From contig JAQGDQ010000391.1 of assembly GCA_030141605.1 (NCBI GenBank), positions 71,501 to 126,000 of the forward strand: DNA of 54,500 nt. Reading direction: 5' to 3'. The notes under the pieces are model-generated. The model saw only the letters and a list, made by a program, of their open reading frames with translations, had not been told where the DNA came from and searched no databases. The stretch is from Tubiluchus corallicola. Lineage: Eukaryota > Priapulida > Priapulimorpha > Priapulimorphida > Tubiluchidae. The position numbers were made by a program, and so were the translations under genes. Positions 11,130 through 23,098 of this stretch are shown here, piece by piece; position 1 is the first letter of the stretch, and the number at the start of each line of letters is the position of its first letter.

Positions 11130-11239
11130 GAAGACTGCGGAAAGACTTTCCTGCTTAATGCAATTGGGATGAAAGGATCGGGACTTTTAAGCGGTAGGAT
11201 CGCCATCAACGGCACACCATGTACTGAAAAATACTTCAA
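11130..11239 (+). CDS. ABCG5: ABCG5-like exon 2 copy in unit A, with 4-bp insertion at Walker A
   Basis: Copy of the Walker A exon (intact version at 34523-34628). After the acceptor ttacag it reads GAAG-ACTG-CGGAAAG, where unit C reads GAAG-CGGAAAG. With the normal acceptor, the extra ACTG shifts the frame and gives a stop nine codons later. The GAAG just before the insertion can itself act as an acceptor: starting the exon at 11134 restores the original length (106 nt) and frame and gives a P-loop of GSADCGKT, which still fits GxxxxGK[ST]. The rest encodes FLLNAIGMKGSGLLSGRIAI and NGTPCTEKYF, then the donor gtaagt (phase 2). Whether the exon is used is unknown. The next exon in its own unit is exon 12. 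Confidence 0.55.
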
Positions 11240-13144
11240 GTAAGTTTAATAGTTATTAAAATAATTGCGTGCCATGTTCATTATGACACGATGTGAATTG
11301 TTAGTTATTGTTTGGAAGAAAAAAACAACAAAACAGCAAAGAAAAAAGTACCTTGCACTTTTGAAATGTCCCCATATTCCTCGCTGTGAAATTTTTAGAA
11401 AATATAGCGTTGCGTGAGGTATAGAACTCTTCGGGGTAAAAGGCCCACACGAGTTTTGCAGAAGTGCCAATAGAGGACACTACATACATGCATGCGTGGA
11501 ATACTGAAAGCTAATATGCAGATAAAAAGGTTAGTTGTATAAGTGATGCTTAAGTAAGACGTGCAGATTGTGGTGGTCTCATATAACTTTTCATCATTTT
11601 TTCTATCAATTTTTGATTAACAAATTCGTGGAGTTCTATCGAAGGAACCGTACGATGAGCGTGATATTATGACTGCAAATGTTCACCTGTAAGTGTACTT
11701 TCCTAAAAAATTCTTACGCTAACTTAACAATTTTTGCACTTAATCGTAAAGACATATCTTGATGTGCAAAGGGGCAAACGGTCTCGCCTCTGCGTGTGGG
11801 GCTCGAAACGCCCGTGGTGTCTTTGCGCCGATTATATTAGGGCACTTTACAATTCCAGGGATTGATGGTGATCGTGAACAAATCAAAGGTTAGGTGTACC
11901 AGAGAACGCATTTATGTACACTATACAACGTCTCGCAACGCCTTGTAATAGTAACAGTCTTAACAGCTAGCTAGAACCTTATCTAGCTCATTTTTCTTGT
12001 TCCCAAGCGAGATCCTGCTAGTAGATCACTCTATGCACAGACTAATGCATAAGTTAAGTAAAGTCCACGTAAAAGAACTGAAATTACTGAACGTTAGCTG
12101 CCGTTGGTTTTTCTTTACCCGTATGTCACGTGACGGTTGTAGTTAAGACGCTTTGCTTTGGTACACTTAACCTTTGACCTACAACTGCGCCTGCGCACAA
12201 TGAAACTGTGAAAATACTTATTATTTAATAACTGAAGTTGGTATGGCACATTTTTGATAATTTAACAGGTTCAAAGCTTTAATTTTGTTCGTTTTTATTT
12301 TGTTTGTTAGTTTTGTCTTTCTCTTCTTCCAAAGCAGTGTTACAGTTTTTTCGGTTTTCAAAAATGTGTTGCTGTCTACTTGAATTAACTCTTTCCCTCT
12401 GCTTACAAACAACATGAACAATGAAGCAACAGTAAACGCGGAAGAAAGCAGTTAATTCTGATTTTCACTAAACACAGCTATTAAAATTGACTTGCAAAAA
12501 CCAGAACAACAGTGCAAGCGTAATGAAAGGGCAATAGAAGTATTAGAGATTTTGGGTCCACGTCATCAACGCAAAAATGCAAGAGCAAGACCCCTGTTAG
12601 AAGGACATGATGAATGTCGTAACTTGGACATAGTGGCCAAATGTCTCCAAAAGAGAGAAAATGTGGGTAAAAATGAAAAAAGTTTTGGCAGCATTGTGAC
12701 AGAAAGTAGGCAGGCTTACTTTGTTGACTCACTGATGACGTCAAAAAACACACACTGAAAGTTACAAATTGTTAAAAATAACTTGATTTCATGGTCACTC
12801 CATTGAAAAATAGGTTACATATTTGCCATTGTTTATGCTGTAATATGACAAATAGTATTAGTATCATTAGTGAAACCTAGAAGATCGTAAGCGGTCAATA
12901 AAATGCGTTGAAAAGCTGTGGATTCGGGTCACAGTGATTGGGCACACTTTTTCCAAACCATTTGTGTCTGATAGTAATGTACTAAAAACAAAATCTTTAT
13001 CCTTGATTTACGTATGAGCTTACAGCTCTATTTTTAATTATTAATATTTCTAATTATAACTTTAATGTGCGATTTAGACATTTGCTACAATCATTTTTCC
13101 CTTTTTAGCCTTGCTATAACTATTTACTGCACTATTTTTTGTAG
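11240..13144. other. Sequence between exon 2 and exon 12 copies of unit A; deletion junction
   Basis: Intron-like sequence. The left part matches unit C intron 2 and, after the CAAT junction near 12532, the right part matches unit C intron 11. Exons 3-11 are missing at this junction. An open segment at about 11640-11692 followed by gtaagt was examined and rejected as an exon because the phases do not fit. A CRE octamer lies at 12736-12743. Confidence 0.6.
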
Positions 13145-13448
13145 ACCAATCAATGCACTGCCGGCCTACATCTATTACCCGAGCTATGTGTCCATATATC
13201 GCTATGCTGAATACGTAATAGCAAATGATGAATTTCAAGAAATGGGCAACACCACATGCGATGCAGAGGACAGAGTCAGAGGTCTGAGCCGGTTTCCTAG
13301 TGGTCAAAACCTGATGGAGACTTTCTGGCCGGTGGACAACCAGAGTCGGATTGACAGTTTTGGAGTAATGTTTATCATGTATGCCTGTCTCTGTGTAGTA
13401 ACATTACTGATATACCATCTGCCCATAAGAAAACAAACAAAAGCTTGA
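13145..13448 (+). CDS. ABCG5: ABCG5-like terminal exon 12, copy in unit A
   Basis: Acceptor ttttttgtag, phase 2 entry, stop at 13446-13448; 304 nt, the same length as the unit C copy. Encodes the last extracellular loop (NTTCDAEDRVRG with a sequon) and the last membrane helix (VMFIMYACLCVVTLLIYHLP). Compared with unit C it has several replacements, including Asp to Ala after ALP, Gly to Glu in YRYAEY, Leu to Arg after DNQS and, notably, Cys to Ser in GLSRFPSG. Such changes suggest relaxed constraint. Exon 2 of this unit ends in the phase that exon 12 needs, so a short exon 1-2-12 product is formally possible. Confidence 0.6.
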
Positions 13449-15686
13449 GCAATTTCGACAATAATTGAAGAGGTAATTTGTTATTTGCACTTGCTGAAAA
13501 GCTAATGTTTGAACTGGAAAAATGAATATATAATTTATTTTTGATAATTGTAGTCAAATCTAGACTAATGAAGTTTTTCTAACACTCAAAGCCATTGACT
13601 GAAATTTGCTTATTTTAGAATTGTCTGTTGTTGCCTTTACCCCATTTTTACTATAAATTTTAGCTGCAATAGCGTTTAGAGGTAAAGGTTCACATGTTTC
13701 TGTACTTTAATTAGACATTTATTTTAACCAATTCACTTTTATTAAGTCTGATGTCTGATCGAATGAATGAGTACCTTCCAGCATAATGTATATAAACTTG
13801 TATTATAAATTTTTATGACAAATTTTATATTGTTATTAGTGGGTTGGTGAATTAATATTTTTTGTATTTGATGTCATGCTGTTTATATAAAAATTAATAC
13901 AACATTTATCTGAATAATACTACTGTTGCTTTGTTATATAACTCTGTCGTTGCCTCGTTGCATCATTTTTATTGTTATTTTAGTTTTTAATGATCTGGTG
14001 GAACCATTTTAAATCGCGCATCTTTACACAAACAGTGCTAAATTCATTTGGAGTGAATTAAGTGAGGACCAACTTACTTCAGTTTTTCTATCGTTCAATA
14101 CAAGCAATACATACAATATCTACTCGCCAAGAACGAATTTGTACAAAAATGACAACAAAATTATTCATCTTACACAGAATAAGTTACTCAAAATGGAAAC
14201 ACAAAAATTACGGTTGTCATGGCTACTAGGGAATGTCTTAAAAATGAGGCCAGTGAAATCACTGCGGTGTTTTTTAAAGCAAACTTTAACTAGATGCAAT
14301 TGCAGACAAAAAGAGGCATCATTTTACCAACTTTAACATGCAGCATGAAATTTCTTTAAATTTTAACAATGATGCGATCTGTACATTAGTCATTGTAATT
14401 TTGCGTAACAGTTTTAGTGTATTTATAAGTATGTATATACAGAAGAAGGTTTAAATAATTATATCGACATTTTACACAACAGTTATAAGTGTTTAACCAT
14501 CTAAGCTAGGTCTATACATATAAATTTCGCCGAACTGTGTTTCTGTCAACTGGCAACCATATTGCTATAGAGGAAAACCTTCTTATTTTCAAAAAAGAAC
14601 AGATAGAGAAAGAAACAAATATAAACCGTTTCTATTTTAAATTAAAACAACAGCTGACAGATGGCAGTATTTGCAATTAGTGAGTACTAAAGTAACATAA
14701 TGGCTATGTATCACTGCTTGCTGCCAAAACAGTGCTGAAGAACTGTATAGGCGGGTAAAGATAGCAACTTGTAAAGGGGTACCTAAAACTAATTGCGACA
14801 AAACTTTTCTGTTCGGGAGAGATGGTTTAGGAAATATACCCGAATTTTGGCCCAAGTAGGCGCCATCTTGCATTTATGCGTACATTTCAAAATATCAAAG
14901 CTGAATTTAACCGACTTTTTGTTGAGGATTCCTTGAGAGCACACTCTAACAGCATTTAAACAAATTCGATTGCAAATCGTTCTAAGTTGCTTACTATCTT
15001 TACCTCCTAGTACTCTTCTGTATTAATTGTAAAAAAGTGCAAAATACCACTAAACCTGAAAGGGATGCTGAACAGCTTTGCTAAGTATTTTGTAAATGAA
15101 GTGCAAGTTGAAAAAAAACAAAAAGCGTTGACGAAAACAATGAAAACGGAAATCCACACAGTTATTTGTAACTATATCCTAAACGGGAATGATTTTAAAA
15201 TATATATGTCCAAGCCATATTTCTACAAATCGTAGACTAATTTCAAGAACACTAAAACCGTTTTAGTATAGTATACGCTACGACTGCTTATCCCTTTTTC
15301 ATTTAAACTTGTTTCAGACCTATTATCAAAATGGCTGCACCAACCTGGAGTTTAAAAATTAAAGTTTCAAATTTTATACAGAGTTGCTGCTAACAAAAGC
15401 TCTGTGCGCAATAAGACAGCATGTTGGTGACAAAAAATTTCAAGACGAATTTCTAGCTTTACGTAAGTAAAATGATTTCTTGTGCTTTAACAGGCAACGT
15501 TAACACTAACGGCTGTTTAAGGACATACACAGAGCAACGTAGAAAAGGGCACAATAAACAAACTAATGGCATAGATTATACATTTTTAGCGTTGGCAAAC
15601 ACTAAATTCGAACTCAAGACTCCGAAGTCTAGATCACTCAACCCAGGACAATGCTTATGGCTAAATCATTAAGCTAATCTACGAAA
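13449..15686. other. 3' flank of unit A
   Basis: AT-rich sequence after the terminal exon, repeated after exon 12 in units B (24215-26275) and C (45800-48022). It should contain the 3' UTR. I did not identify a convincing polyadenylation site. Short shared ORFs (for example 14139-14336) have no family features and are conserved only because the units are similar. Confidence 0.5.
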
Positions 15687-15724
15687 TTAACTTCAGGAAG
15701 CTCTGAATTGTTTCAAGTGAAATC

Positions 15725-15907
15725 ATGAACTCTGAGGTGCCCTGGAACATGTATAAACACTGGAGTTACAAGGTGTTCGATACGTCGAGGACGAAGGATC
15801 TTTGTACGATTTTGTTCTGTGCAAACGACCAGTGAAGGGCTCGTGTTGAAAGATGTCAGCATGGAGGTTCGTAGCGGGGAGGTTATGTGTGTCATGGGAT
15901 TCAGCAG
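15725..15907 (+). pseudogene. ABCG5: ABCG5-like exon 1 relic, unit B
   Basis: Copy of the exon at 2927 with an 18-bp in-frame deletion near the start, a 1-bp loss in TATAAACACTGG, a 1-bp loss in GTGAAGGGCTCG and a 1-bp gain in ATGGGATTCAGCAG. The donor gtaagt is kept, but the reading frame is destroyed. Confidence 0.85.
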
Positions 15908-16925
15908 GTAAGTCATGAACTTTTACCTTGCACTGTTAGTTTTTATAATTTTCTACTTCAGCTTGTAGACATAGTCTTAAGCCATAAAAAGGCAGTATTA
16001 CTATAAAATTAAATATAAAAACAAAAACTTACAATTTACAGAAAAAATAAGAATAGTTAAAATATTTACGAAAATCACATGCATTAAAAGTACATTAAAA
16101 TTGCATTCCAATGGGCGGAGATTTTAGAACATATAAAACATTACCATTGTTAATTACATGTTTTAATAAACAATTACGAGATTTTAAAACATGGCATCTA
16201 AGATTTCAAGTACACTTACGCAAAATACCTTTAAAATGATCAATATCATTTTCTTCACAGATTGTAGATTGCATTTTAGCATAGCTGTGTGGTAAGCAGA
16301 ATTTATCTAATTAAAATTGTACAAGTAATATTTAGTCCAGAGATTGGGACAAGAAAATCACCAACAAAATGACTTAATTGGCGCACGTTTTACACCTTGA
16401 GCATGACACCTACTCACGAGTAACTCATGATCTATCAAGAATCAGATTCTGATCATTTTTCAGATTCAGATTACGTTTCGTAGTCGTAAACAATAAATAG
16501 GTGTATGTAGTTTATTTACTAAAACAAGTTACATGTATACACGAGAAATTCTGCCATCGATACAGTAGTGATTTTAGTCCAAATGTCACTTTACGTATAT
16601 TTCCTACTCAAGGTTATAGCATTAAAAACAGTGTTATGCATACAAGGTACATCAGCATAAGAGGTGCAAAATTTCATAACATATTATATAACAATTAGGG
16701 TGCTCAAAGAAGTGAGTTGAATCAGCAAAGTTTACATTGTCATAGCAGTTTCTAATATTTGATATTTGTCATTAGCATGTCCTTTTCTGAGGATTTGGCT
16801 CTATTGGTCGTGCGGTACGGTTTATTTTGTGCTCGCATACCGCATCTTTCGACTTTTTCGTCTGCTGTGAAATTCCGAAGGTCCATATATTTTAAGACAA
16901 ACCCTAATTGGACACTATTAATTAT
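15908..16925. other. Intron 1 of unit B, left part
   Basis: Equivalent of 3129-4149. AT-rich, no gene recognised. Confidence 0.5.
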
Positions 16926-17270
16926 ACTAGCCAAACCCGGCAAAAAGAATTTTGTACTTAAACTCACAACAACAACCCGCACCACGTCACACTGCCACCC
17001 AGCACCCTACTCACAAAACACCACCCACACCATACCACATCAACCCACGGCACCACTCACAACACACCACCCACCCAACACCACCCCTCCCACTATAGCA
17101 CATCGCAACACCACAGCACACCCAAATTATCCACGCCGCATCATCCACACCACACTGTCAGTACCCTACCACACCACCTGATTATCCACACCACATCACC
17201 ACACCACACTGTCAATACCACATCACTTCATCAATACCACATATACCCTACCACCCCACCACACCTCACA
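16926..17270 (+). repeat. Left border repeat and CACAC-rich tract of cadherin module B
   Basis: ACTAGCCAAACCCGGC border sequence followed by a CACAC-rich tract, as in units A, C and D. The start of the tract (ACAACCCGCACCACG) is shared specifically with unit D. Confidence 0.75.
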
Positions 17271-17701
17271 GTCCTCTGTCCCTTGACAGCTCGGGGCAAG
17301 GCGTCCGCAACATTATGATAACGGTAATTCATTTCATACAGCTTCCTATTAGATCACATCAGTAGGCAGAAAAATTTTCTTGCATTGCTAAAAAATTTGA
17401 CCAACGGTAACAATGTGAAGGATGTTTATTTCTCATACTTCTCCAAACTGAGAAGCCTATTAAATTTCATTGAATGTAACTTACACAAACCCTAGTGCAT
17501 CAGAAAAGTAACATTTTCAAAACAAAGAAAATTTATTTGTTTCAGAATTTCTAGCAAAAACAATATCTGAATATGTTTTAAAAAACTGATAAACATAAAT
17601 TGACCTAAAGCAACTACACAATGTTTTCAAAACTGGTAAATGTAAGAAAGGACTGTAAAACAAATATTTTCTGTTACATTAATTACTGTTTACAATGGCA
17701 A

Positions 17702-20212
17702 CTATTTTTTTCTTCCTACGAGACCGCCTGACACCGTCTCAAGTGTTTCTGCTGAAATAGTTCCTGCACAATTATCTTCTAGTTCTTCTCCTTCTACGGA
17801 AGTAACCTCAACATCTGCATGCTCCTCTCCCTTTCTCCTTTTTGTCAAATCATTCTTTGTTTCAGCATTCGCTTCTGCTTTATCGTTTTCTACAAAAGTA
17901 ACTTCAATATCCATATGCTTTTCTGCATTACTTCTCTTTTGTGACTCACCTTCTGTTTCAACCCCGTCTTCTTTTTCATTCCTTTTAACCACGTCATTTT
18001 CATTTGAAGCAACACCAGTATCAGCAAGCCTTTCTATTTCTTCTCCTTTTATTGAAGCAACACCTTTGGGAGAGACGTCTTTTGTGTCATCACCTTCCTT
18101 TTTTGTCTCATCACCAGAGCTAGTGCCAATGTTAGACTTTGTTTGTCTGACCAGGTAAACCAATAGAGCAACTATGAGACCAAACAATACCACAGTAAGT
18201 AGAATCAGTAGTACACGTCCAGGACAGGCATTTGATTTGCTTGACAGAAGTTTTAGCCTAGTCCATGTTGAGTTACCACTAGTCGGTGACAAAATTATTG
18301 CTTCAGCATAACCACATCGGATTGTGCTATTTGATCCTGCGATGCAAGCACTTAAGCCAACCACCATTTTTCCTTTTGCATTTACATTCAGAGAGATCTT
18401 TCCTTCAGAATTCATTTGGACGACATTTTTGTAGCTTAGAATTGAGTATAACAGCTGCACATTATTGTGAGTTTCAAATGTTGCTTGAACTTGACCAATA
18501 TATGATTCAGCAACTCCTGTACTGCTGAACAAGTAGGAATTTTGAACAAACTTGGGACTTTTCAGTGCAGCATTTTTCACATTAACAGTAACATCAATGG
18601 TTCCTGCTTGCCCATTATTTGCAACATTACGACCCTTTACAACAAGTTCGTAGCGATCCTTGATATATGCATTCAATGTTGACGATAAAACCAGACTTAA
18701 GACTGATATATTTGCCATGTGCGTTTTAGATATGATTAATATAAAGTCATCTACATACGCACCCTGCTTTGTCTTTAATGTGTAGGTAAACTGAGGTTCT
18801 AAATTACCAATTTGAACACCCGTAACGAATATCAATGTGTCATAGTGTTCGTAATCAAACACATCGACTGAAACTTTTTCTGACTTACGCCAGAACTTTC
18901 TGAACATTGCAGAATTTAGAGTGATGTCGATACGCAAGAGTGCCCTATCACAATGTGCAGCAACATCACGCTCTGTCGCTTGAACAAGAGTGTGGTAAAC
19001 AACTGTTTCGTACGAAGCAGCCCAAGGAAGATTCCCAGCAATAGTAATTTCACCATTTGCTTCATCTATTTTAAATATGTTTTCTATTTGGCTTGGGTAC
19101 GGAAAAGAGAAAAACACACCATTTCCTAGTCTATCCATGTCATTTGCTTCAATTTTTGCTGGTTCAACTTTCAGTGGTGCGCTAAAATTTTTTTCGTACA
19201 CTCCGACCTGATACAGATTATGAGAAAATTTGGGATTCTCGTTATTTGCTTTATCTATAAGGACATTAAGGCTAAGTTTTCTAGGCTGTCTTTTAGATGG
19301 CCCAGCATTCCTAATTGGTGGTGCATTGAACTTAGTCTTGGGTATCAACCAGAGATTTAACCTGAGATTCTTTGTGAATTTGTAGTGTACTTTCTTTTTC
19401 AGATAAACAAAAAAGTCAAGTCTCTTTGTTGGTTGATAAGAATTTAAATCCTTATCTACAGTTTTACCTTGGAAATATTCCTCTCCCGTGCAGCTAAAAT
19501 TGCCACCTTGATTCACAAGTTCGCCCATGCATATGAAAAAATTCCTTACATATGCAAATTCGTCCAAGTCTTTGGCGGGAAATTTCCACAATTGTGAGCC
19601 AATTAGAGTGTCTTCAGCAAGAAATAGTTGCCTGCCGGGATAGAAGTCGAATGTAGGAGCATATCGATCCTCGGGCACTATTACAAGGGTAAGTGTAATT
19701 TCATGCCAAAGGACAGGGCGGTTGCGATCACAATACACTGGTTTCCAAAGGCTCCAAGCTTGAAAGCATCCTAAGCAATTAAACTTTAATAAAAGCTTTG
19801 GTTTTTCCTGTTGAAGTTGATTACGTTTATATTTTAACAGATAACTCTCAATTCTTCTATTTGCTGTGAACTCTATAAAAGGACCCAGTGTTATTTTTCG
19901 CCCTGACCTGTCATTTCCTATCTTAAACATGTGATGGTCAGTACGGGTTCCATTTATTGTTGCGTCAGCAAGGTAAGGTTGCGCATAATAAAATGAAAAT
20001 GCAGTACTAAAGTCAGGAATACCCAAACGCATTCTGTTTCCTCTCTTAAATAACTTTTCCGCAACTGTCATTTCGTACTGGACATTTGGTGAAGGGAGGC
20101 ATGCTTTTCGAGGTGCCCTGCCGCCTGTGATGTGCCCGTTTATGTATTTACCTAGGCTGAATCTTGCAATTGTAAAAAGTAAGAACAGCACTTGAAATAG
20201 TTTGCATTCCAT
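17702..20212 (-). CDS. Cadherin-like single-pass membrane protein, paralogue 2 (intact)
   Basis: 836-codon intronless ORF, same architecture as the gene at 4912-7422: signal peptide, ectodomain with a NENPKF domain border, IEANDMDRLGN and FKIDEANGEITI, membrane helix (LLILLTVVLFGLIVALLVYL) and an acidic tail. Equal length is coincidental, because small insertions and deletions balance (a GDDTKD insertion in the tail, a shorter SLWKPV loop). Differences from paralogue 1 cluster in short patches, for example TAFSFYYAQ versus ALFSIYYAE and DFYPG versus DLNPG, inside almost unchanged sequence. It also differs in having Phe instead of Cys near residue 269 and Cys just before the membrane helix. 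Nested antisense in the intron-1 equivalent of unit B. Role: probable surface adhesion or recognition; partner unknown. Confidence 0.8.
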   Translation of the reverse strand: MECKLFQVLFLLFTIARFSLGKYINGHITGGRAPRKACLPSPNVQYEMTVAEKLFKRGNRMRLGIPDFSTAFSFYYAQPYLADATINGTRTDHHMFKIGNDRSGRKITLGPFIEFTANRRIESYLLKYKRNQLQQEKPKLLLKFNCLGCFQAWSLWKPVYCDRNRPVLWHEITLTLVIVPEDRYAPTFDFYPGRQLFLAEDTLIGSQLWKFPAKDLDEFAYVRNFFICMGELVNQGGNFSCTGEEYFQGKTVDKDLNSYQPTKRLDFFVYLKKKVHYKFTKNLRLNLWLIPKTKFNAPPIRNAGPSKRQPRKLSLNVLIDKANNENPKFSHNLYQVGVYEKNFSAPLKVEPAKIEANDMDRLGNGVFFSFPYPSQIENIFKIDEANGEITIAGNLPWAASYETVVYHTLVQATERDVAAHCDRALLRIDITLNSAMFRKFWRKSEKVSVDVFDYEHYDTLIFVTGVQIGNLEPQFTYTLKTKQGAYVDDFILIISKTHMANISVLSLVLSSTLNAYIKDRYELVVKGRNVANNGQAGTIDVTVNVKNAALKSPKFVQNSYLFSSTGVAESYIGQVQATFETHNNVQLLYSILSYKNVVQMNSEGKISLNVNAKGKMVVGLSACIAGSNSTIRCGYAEAIILSPTSGNSTWTRLKLLSSKSNACPGRVLLILLTVVLFGLIVALLVYLVRQTKSNIGTSSGDETKKEGDDTKDVSPKGVASIKGEEIERLADTGVASNENDVVKRNEKEDGVETEGESQKRSNAEKHMDIEVTFVENDKAEANAETKNDLTKRRKGEEHADVEVTSVEGEELEDNCAGTISAETLETVSGGLVGRKK

Positions 20213-20509
20213 GTCACTTTATCAAGAAATATTGTTCCCTCATTGATAACTGCAGCATATTCATTGACACATTTCTTCTTCAAAACTCACTTTATTACAC
20301 AGTTCCATTCGAATTCCATTCGAAATTCTGTTCCATTCGAATTTGTCATTTTCGCTTTATTGTTTTCACGACTATCATTGTGACGTCTTTGTTGAAATTC
20401 TGTATTTAAAATTACATTTTTTTGAAAGCAATCTGAAAAAAAATGAACAATGGCAACCCCACAAATACATGCGTGGTCTGACATTTTTGATTTTTAATAT
20501 TAATAGAAA

Positions 20510-20640
20510 ACTAGCCAAACCCCGCAAAAAAGTCTTGCGCATAAACTCACAACAACCTACACCACACCATACAACCACCCACTTCCCCACTCACAACACA
20601 CCACCCACACCATGCCACACCAACCCACCACTATGATAAC
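20510..20640 (+). repeat. Right border repeat of cadherin module B, short CACAC tract
   Basis: ACTAGCCAAACCCCGC border copy with only about 85 bp of CACAC-rich sequence; the other units have about 290-350 bp here. Either a contraction or a deletion. Confidence 0.65.
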
Positions 20641-22067
20641 GACTATGATGATGATGTCGACATTGGTAACGACAACCTACAGCACCAACACCACAGCACT
20701 GCATCATAGTACAACCATGCAAAACAATTTTGTACACTGTGCGCTACAACAAATGCTCTGACACCCATCCACCCTTGATCAATAATGCACTTATAGTCTA
20801 CACAATTTTGCTTACTGCTTCCTAGATTATAATAGCCTCAGAGATATAACTTACAAGTACAATCTATGACACAGTATCGAACGACGGGTGAGAACAAAGC
20901 CTAGAAACAGCAGCAAAATTTCTTAAACTCAAAGACAATGGATGTTCCAAATGGCAGCACAGGGGTGGAAAAAGAACTAGACGAACAAAATGCTTGTAAA
21001 AAATAATGAATATGAATTTTAAAGATTAAAAAAAATCTGAATTCATAATCATGCGAATTCATTAGCTTTTTTTCAAAATTGACAAGTAAGAAGGTAAAGC
21101 GGACATAAAAATGACGTAACAAGAGCCCAAGAAATATAATAATTGTTACTGAATTGTATACCGTACGAAAAACGTAATATTTTGGGTACAAATGTTCACC
21201 TGTAAGTGTACTTGCTTAAAAAATTCTTACGCTAACTTAACAATTTTTGCACTTAATCGTAAAGACATATCTTGATGTGCAAAGGGGCAAACGGTCTCGC
21301 CTCTGCGTGTGGTGCTCGAAACGCTCGTGGTGTCTTTGCGCCTATTATATTAAGGCACTTTACAGTTCCAGGGACTGATGGTGATCGTGAACAAGTCAAA
21401 GGTTAGGTGTACCAGAGAACCATTTATGTACACTATACAACGTCTAATAGTAACAGTCTTAACAGCTAGCTAGAACCTTATCTATCTCATTTTTTTGTTA
21501 CCAAGCGAGATCCTGCTAGTAAATCACTCTATGCAGACACTAATGCATAGGTAAGTAAAGTCCACGTAAAACGACGGAAATTACTGAACGTTAGCTGCCG
21601 ACGGTTTTTCTTTACCCGTATGTCACGTGACGGTTGTAGTTAAGACGCTTTGCCGTGGTACACTTAACCTTTGACCTACAACTGCACCTGCGCACAACGA
21701 AACTGTGAAAATACTTATTACTTAACAACTGAAGTTGGTATGGCATATTTTTGACAATTTAACACGTTCAAAGCATTAATTTTGTTCGTTCTTATTTTGT
21801 TTGTTAGTTTTGTTTTTCTCTTCTTCCAAAGCAGTGTTACATTTTTTTCTGTTTTCAAAAATGTGTTGCTGTCTACTTGAATGTAACTATACATTTACGG
21901 TTAACCCTTTCCCTCTGCTTATAAACAACATGAACAATGAAGCAACATTAAATGCGGAAGAAAGAAGTTAATTCTGATTTTCACTAAACACAGCTATTAA
22001 AATTGGCTTGCAAAAATTGGAGCAACAGTGCAAGTGTGATGAAATGTATGTATAATAAATCATTTTA

Positions 22068-22155
22068 TTCACAAATACGCCGTGACATGCGCATCAGCAC
22101 CGTCCGCGCACTACGTCACAATATGCCGATGCGCATGTCACGGTGTCCTTGTGAA
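22068..22155. repeat. 88-bp inverted repeat (MITE- or hairpin-like), unit B copy
   Basis: Arms start TTCACAA and end TTGTGAA. The inner 16 bp are perfect: CCGTGACATGCGCATC against GATGCGCATGTCACGG. Arms are about 28 bp around a GC-rich loop that includes CCGTCCGCGC and TACGTCACA. No clear target duplication. The GC-rich content stands out in AT-rich intron. Confidence 0.75.
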
Positions 22156-22964
22156 GAAAACGTAAAAAAGCAGTAGAAAAACTGAAATTACAGGGTGAAG
22201 TATTGAATTTTATATTTTATAAAAAGTGAAATCAAGTAACTCGCCAGATATCTAATCCTTTGCGCTCCATGCCGGTTCACATTAAGGAGCAGGTGCTGAG
22301 GTGGAAAATGCACCTGCCTGTTAGCCCACTGAACAGACAAAACCGTTCCACAGCGGGAGTGTTATACGCCACTATACAATGGCTTCTTATGGCCCCTGTA
22401 ACAATACATACATATGCATATCACAAATGTTAAGACAATTTTCAGTTTCCGTATAAAATTTTCATAATATTTCACTCATTTTCACTGTAATGTAGCTTTT
22501 TAAATATTCTTGCTAACTATCTTAAAACTGATTTGGAAAGACCAAAGAAAATTGTATAAAGATCATCGGTAAGAATCTCATTCTTGAGCACACCGTTCTG
22601 TGTAATGATATGTTAAAGGAAATTATGGCAGACAACTTTCATCCTCTACATAAAGAATTTACATTTCTTTCACACTTTCACACAAAATAGAATTAAACGT
22701 GCCCCTTTCAAGAACAAATCGATTTTCGTTTCTTTCCACTCAAATTAAAGTATTCAATAATAGTTAAGCACTTTTCAACTTTTAAAGCTTTATTTTGATT
22801 GTAACGCAAATTCATTTTTGTAACATAGATGCATTTACATTTACATGCACAGTTGAATTTAATTGAAATTGCAGACTTGTGCTAATTGTTTCTTAAGTAG
22901 TCCGTGCAAATAAACAAAAAGGAAAATTTCCTGTATACCAATAGTATACATTACCTATAAGTGT

Positions 22965-23098
22965 GTCTATGTCTAAGTCTATGTCTATGTCTATGGCTGT
23001 CTATGTTTATGTCTAGGTGTATTATTATCCATGTCTAAGTCTGTGTCTGTATCTGTGTGTGTATCTATGTCTATGTCTATGTCTATGTCTATATTTGT
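22965..23098. repeat. TCTATG-type hexanucleotide tract, unit B
   Basis: Imperfect repeats of GTCTAT/TCTATG with GTCTGT variants just upstream of the exon 3 copy. The same tract lies at 36838-36970 in unit C. Confidence 0.8.

Larger units (their letters stand above)
2889..15686 (+). repeat. Tandem array unit A (12.8 kb, internally deleted)
   Basis: Homology to units B, C and D begins at TTAACTTCAGG (2889) and runs to the same sequence at 15687. Order: exon 1 (intact), nested minus-strand cadherin-like gene, exon 2 (4-bp insertion), exon 12, 3' flank. Relative to unit C it lacks about 9 kb (equivalent of 35913-44873), which removes exons 3-11. The join sits in a shared CAAT near 12532. It is the only unit next to the unique upstream flank. 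Confidence 0.85.

Noticed and set aside
11640-11692. Open segment reading VLSKEPYDERDIMTANVHL followed by a strong gtaagt donor, repeated in unit C
   Set aside because: Exon 2 leaves in phase 2 and no AG provides an entry that keeps this frame. Exon 2 joins exon 3 directly and the result aligns with ABCG5 without an extra segment. No ABCG similarity.
14139-14336. 65-codon ORF in the 3' flank, conserved in unit C (46480-46677)
   Set aside because: Conservation equals that of surrounding non-coding sequence; unit B copy is interrupted; no family features.
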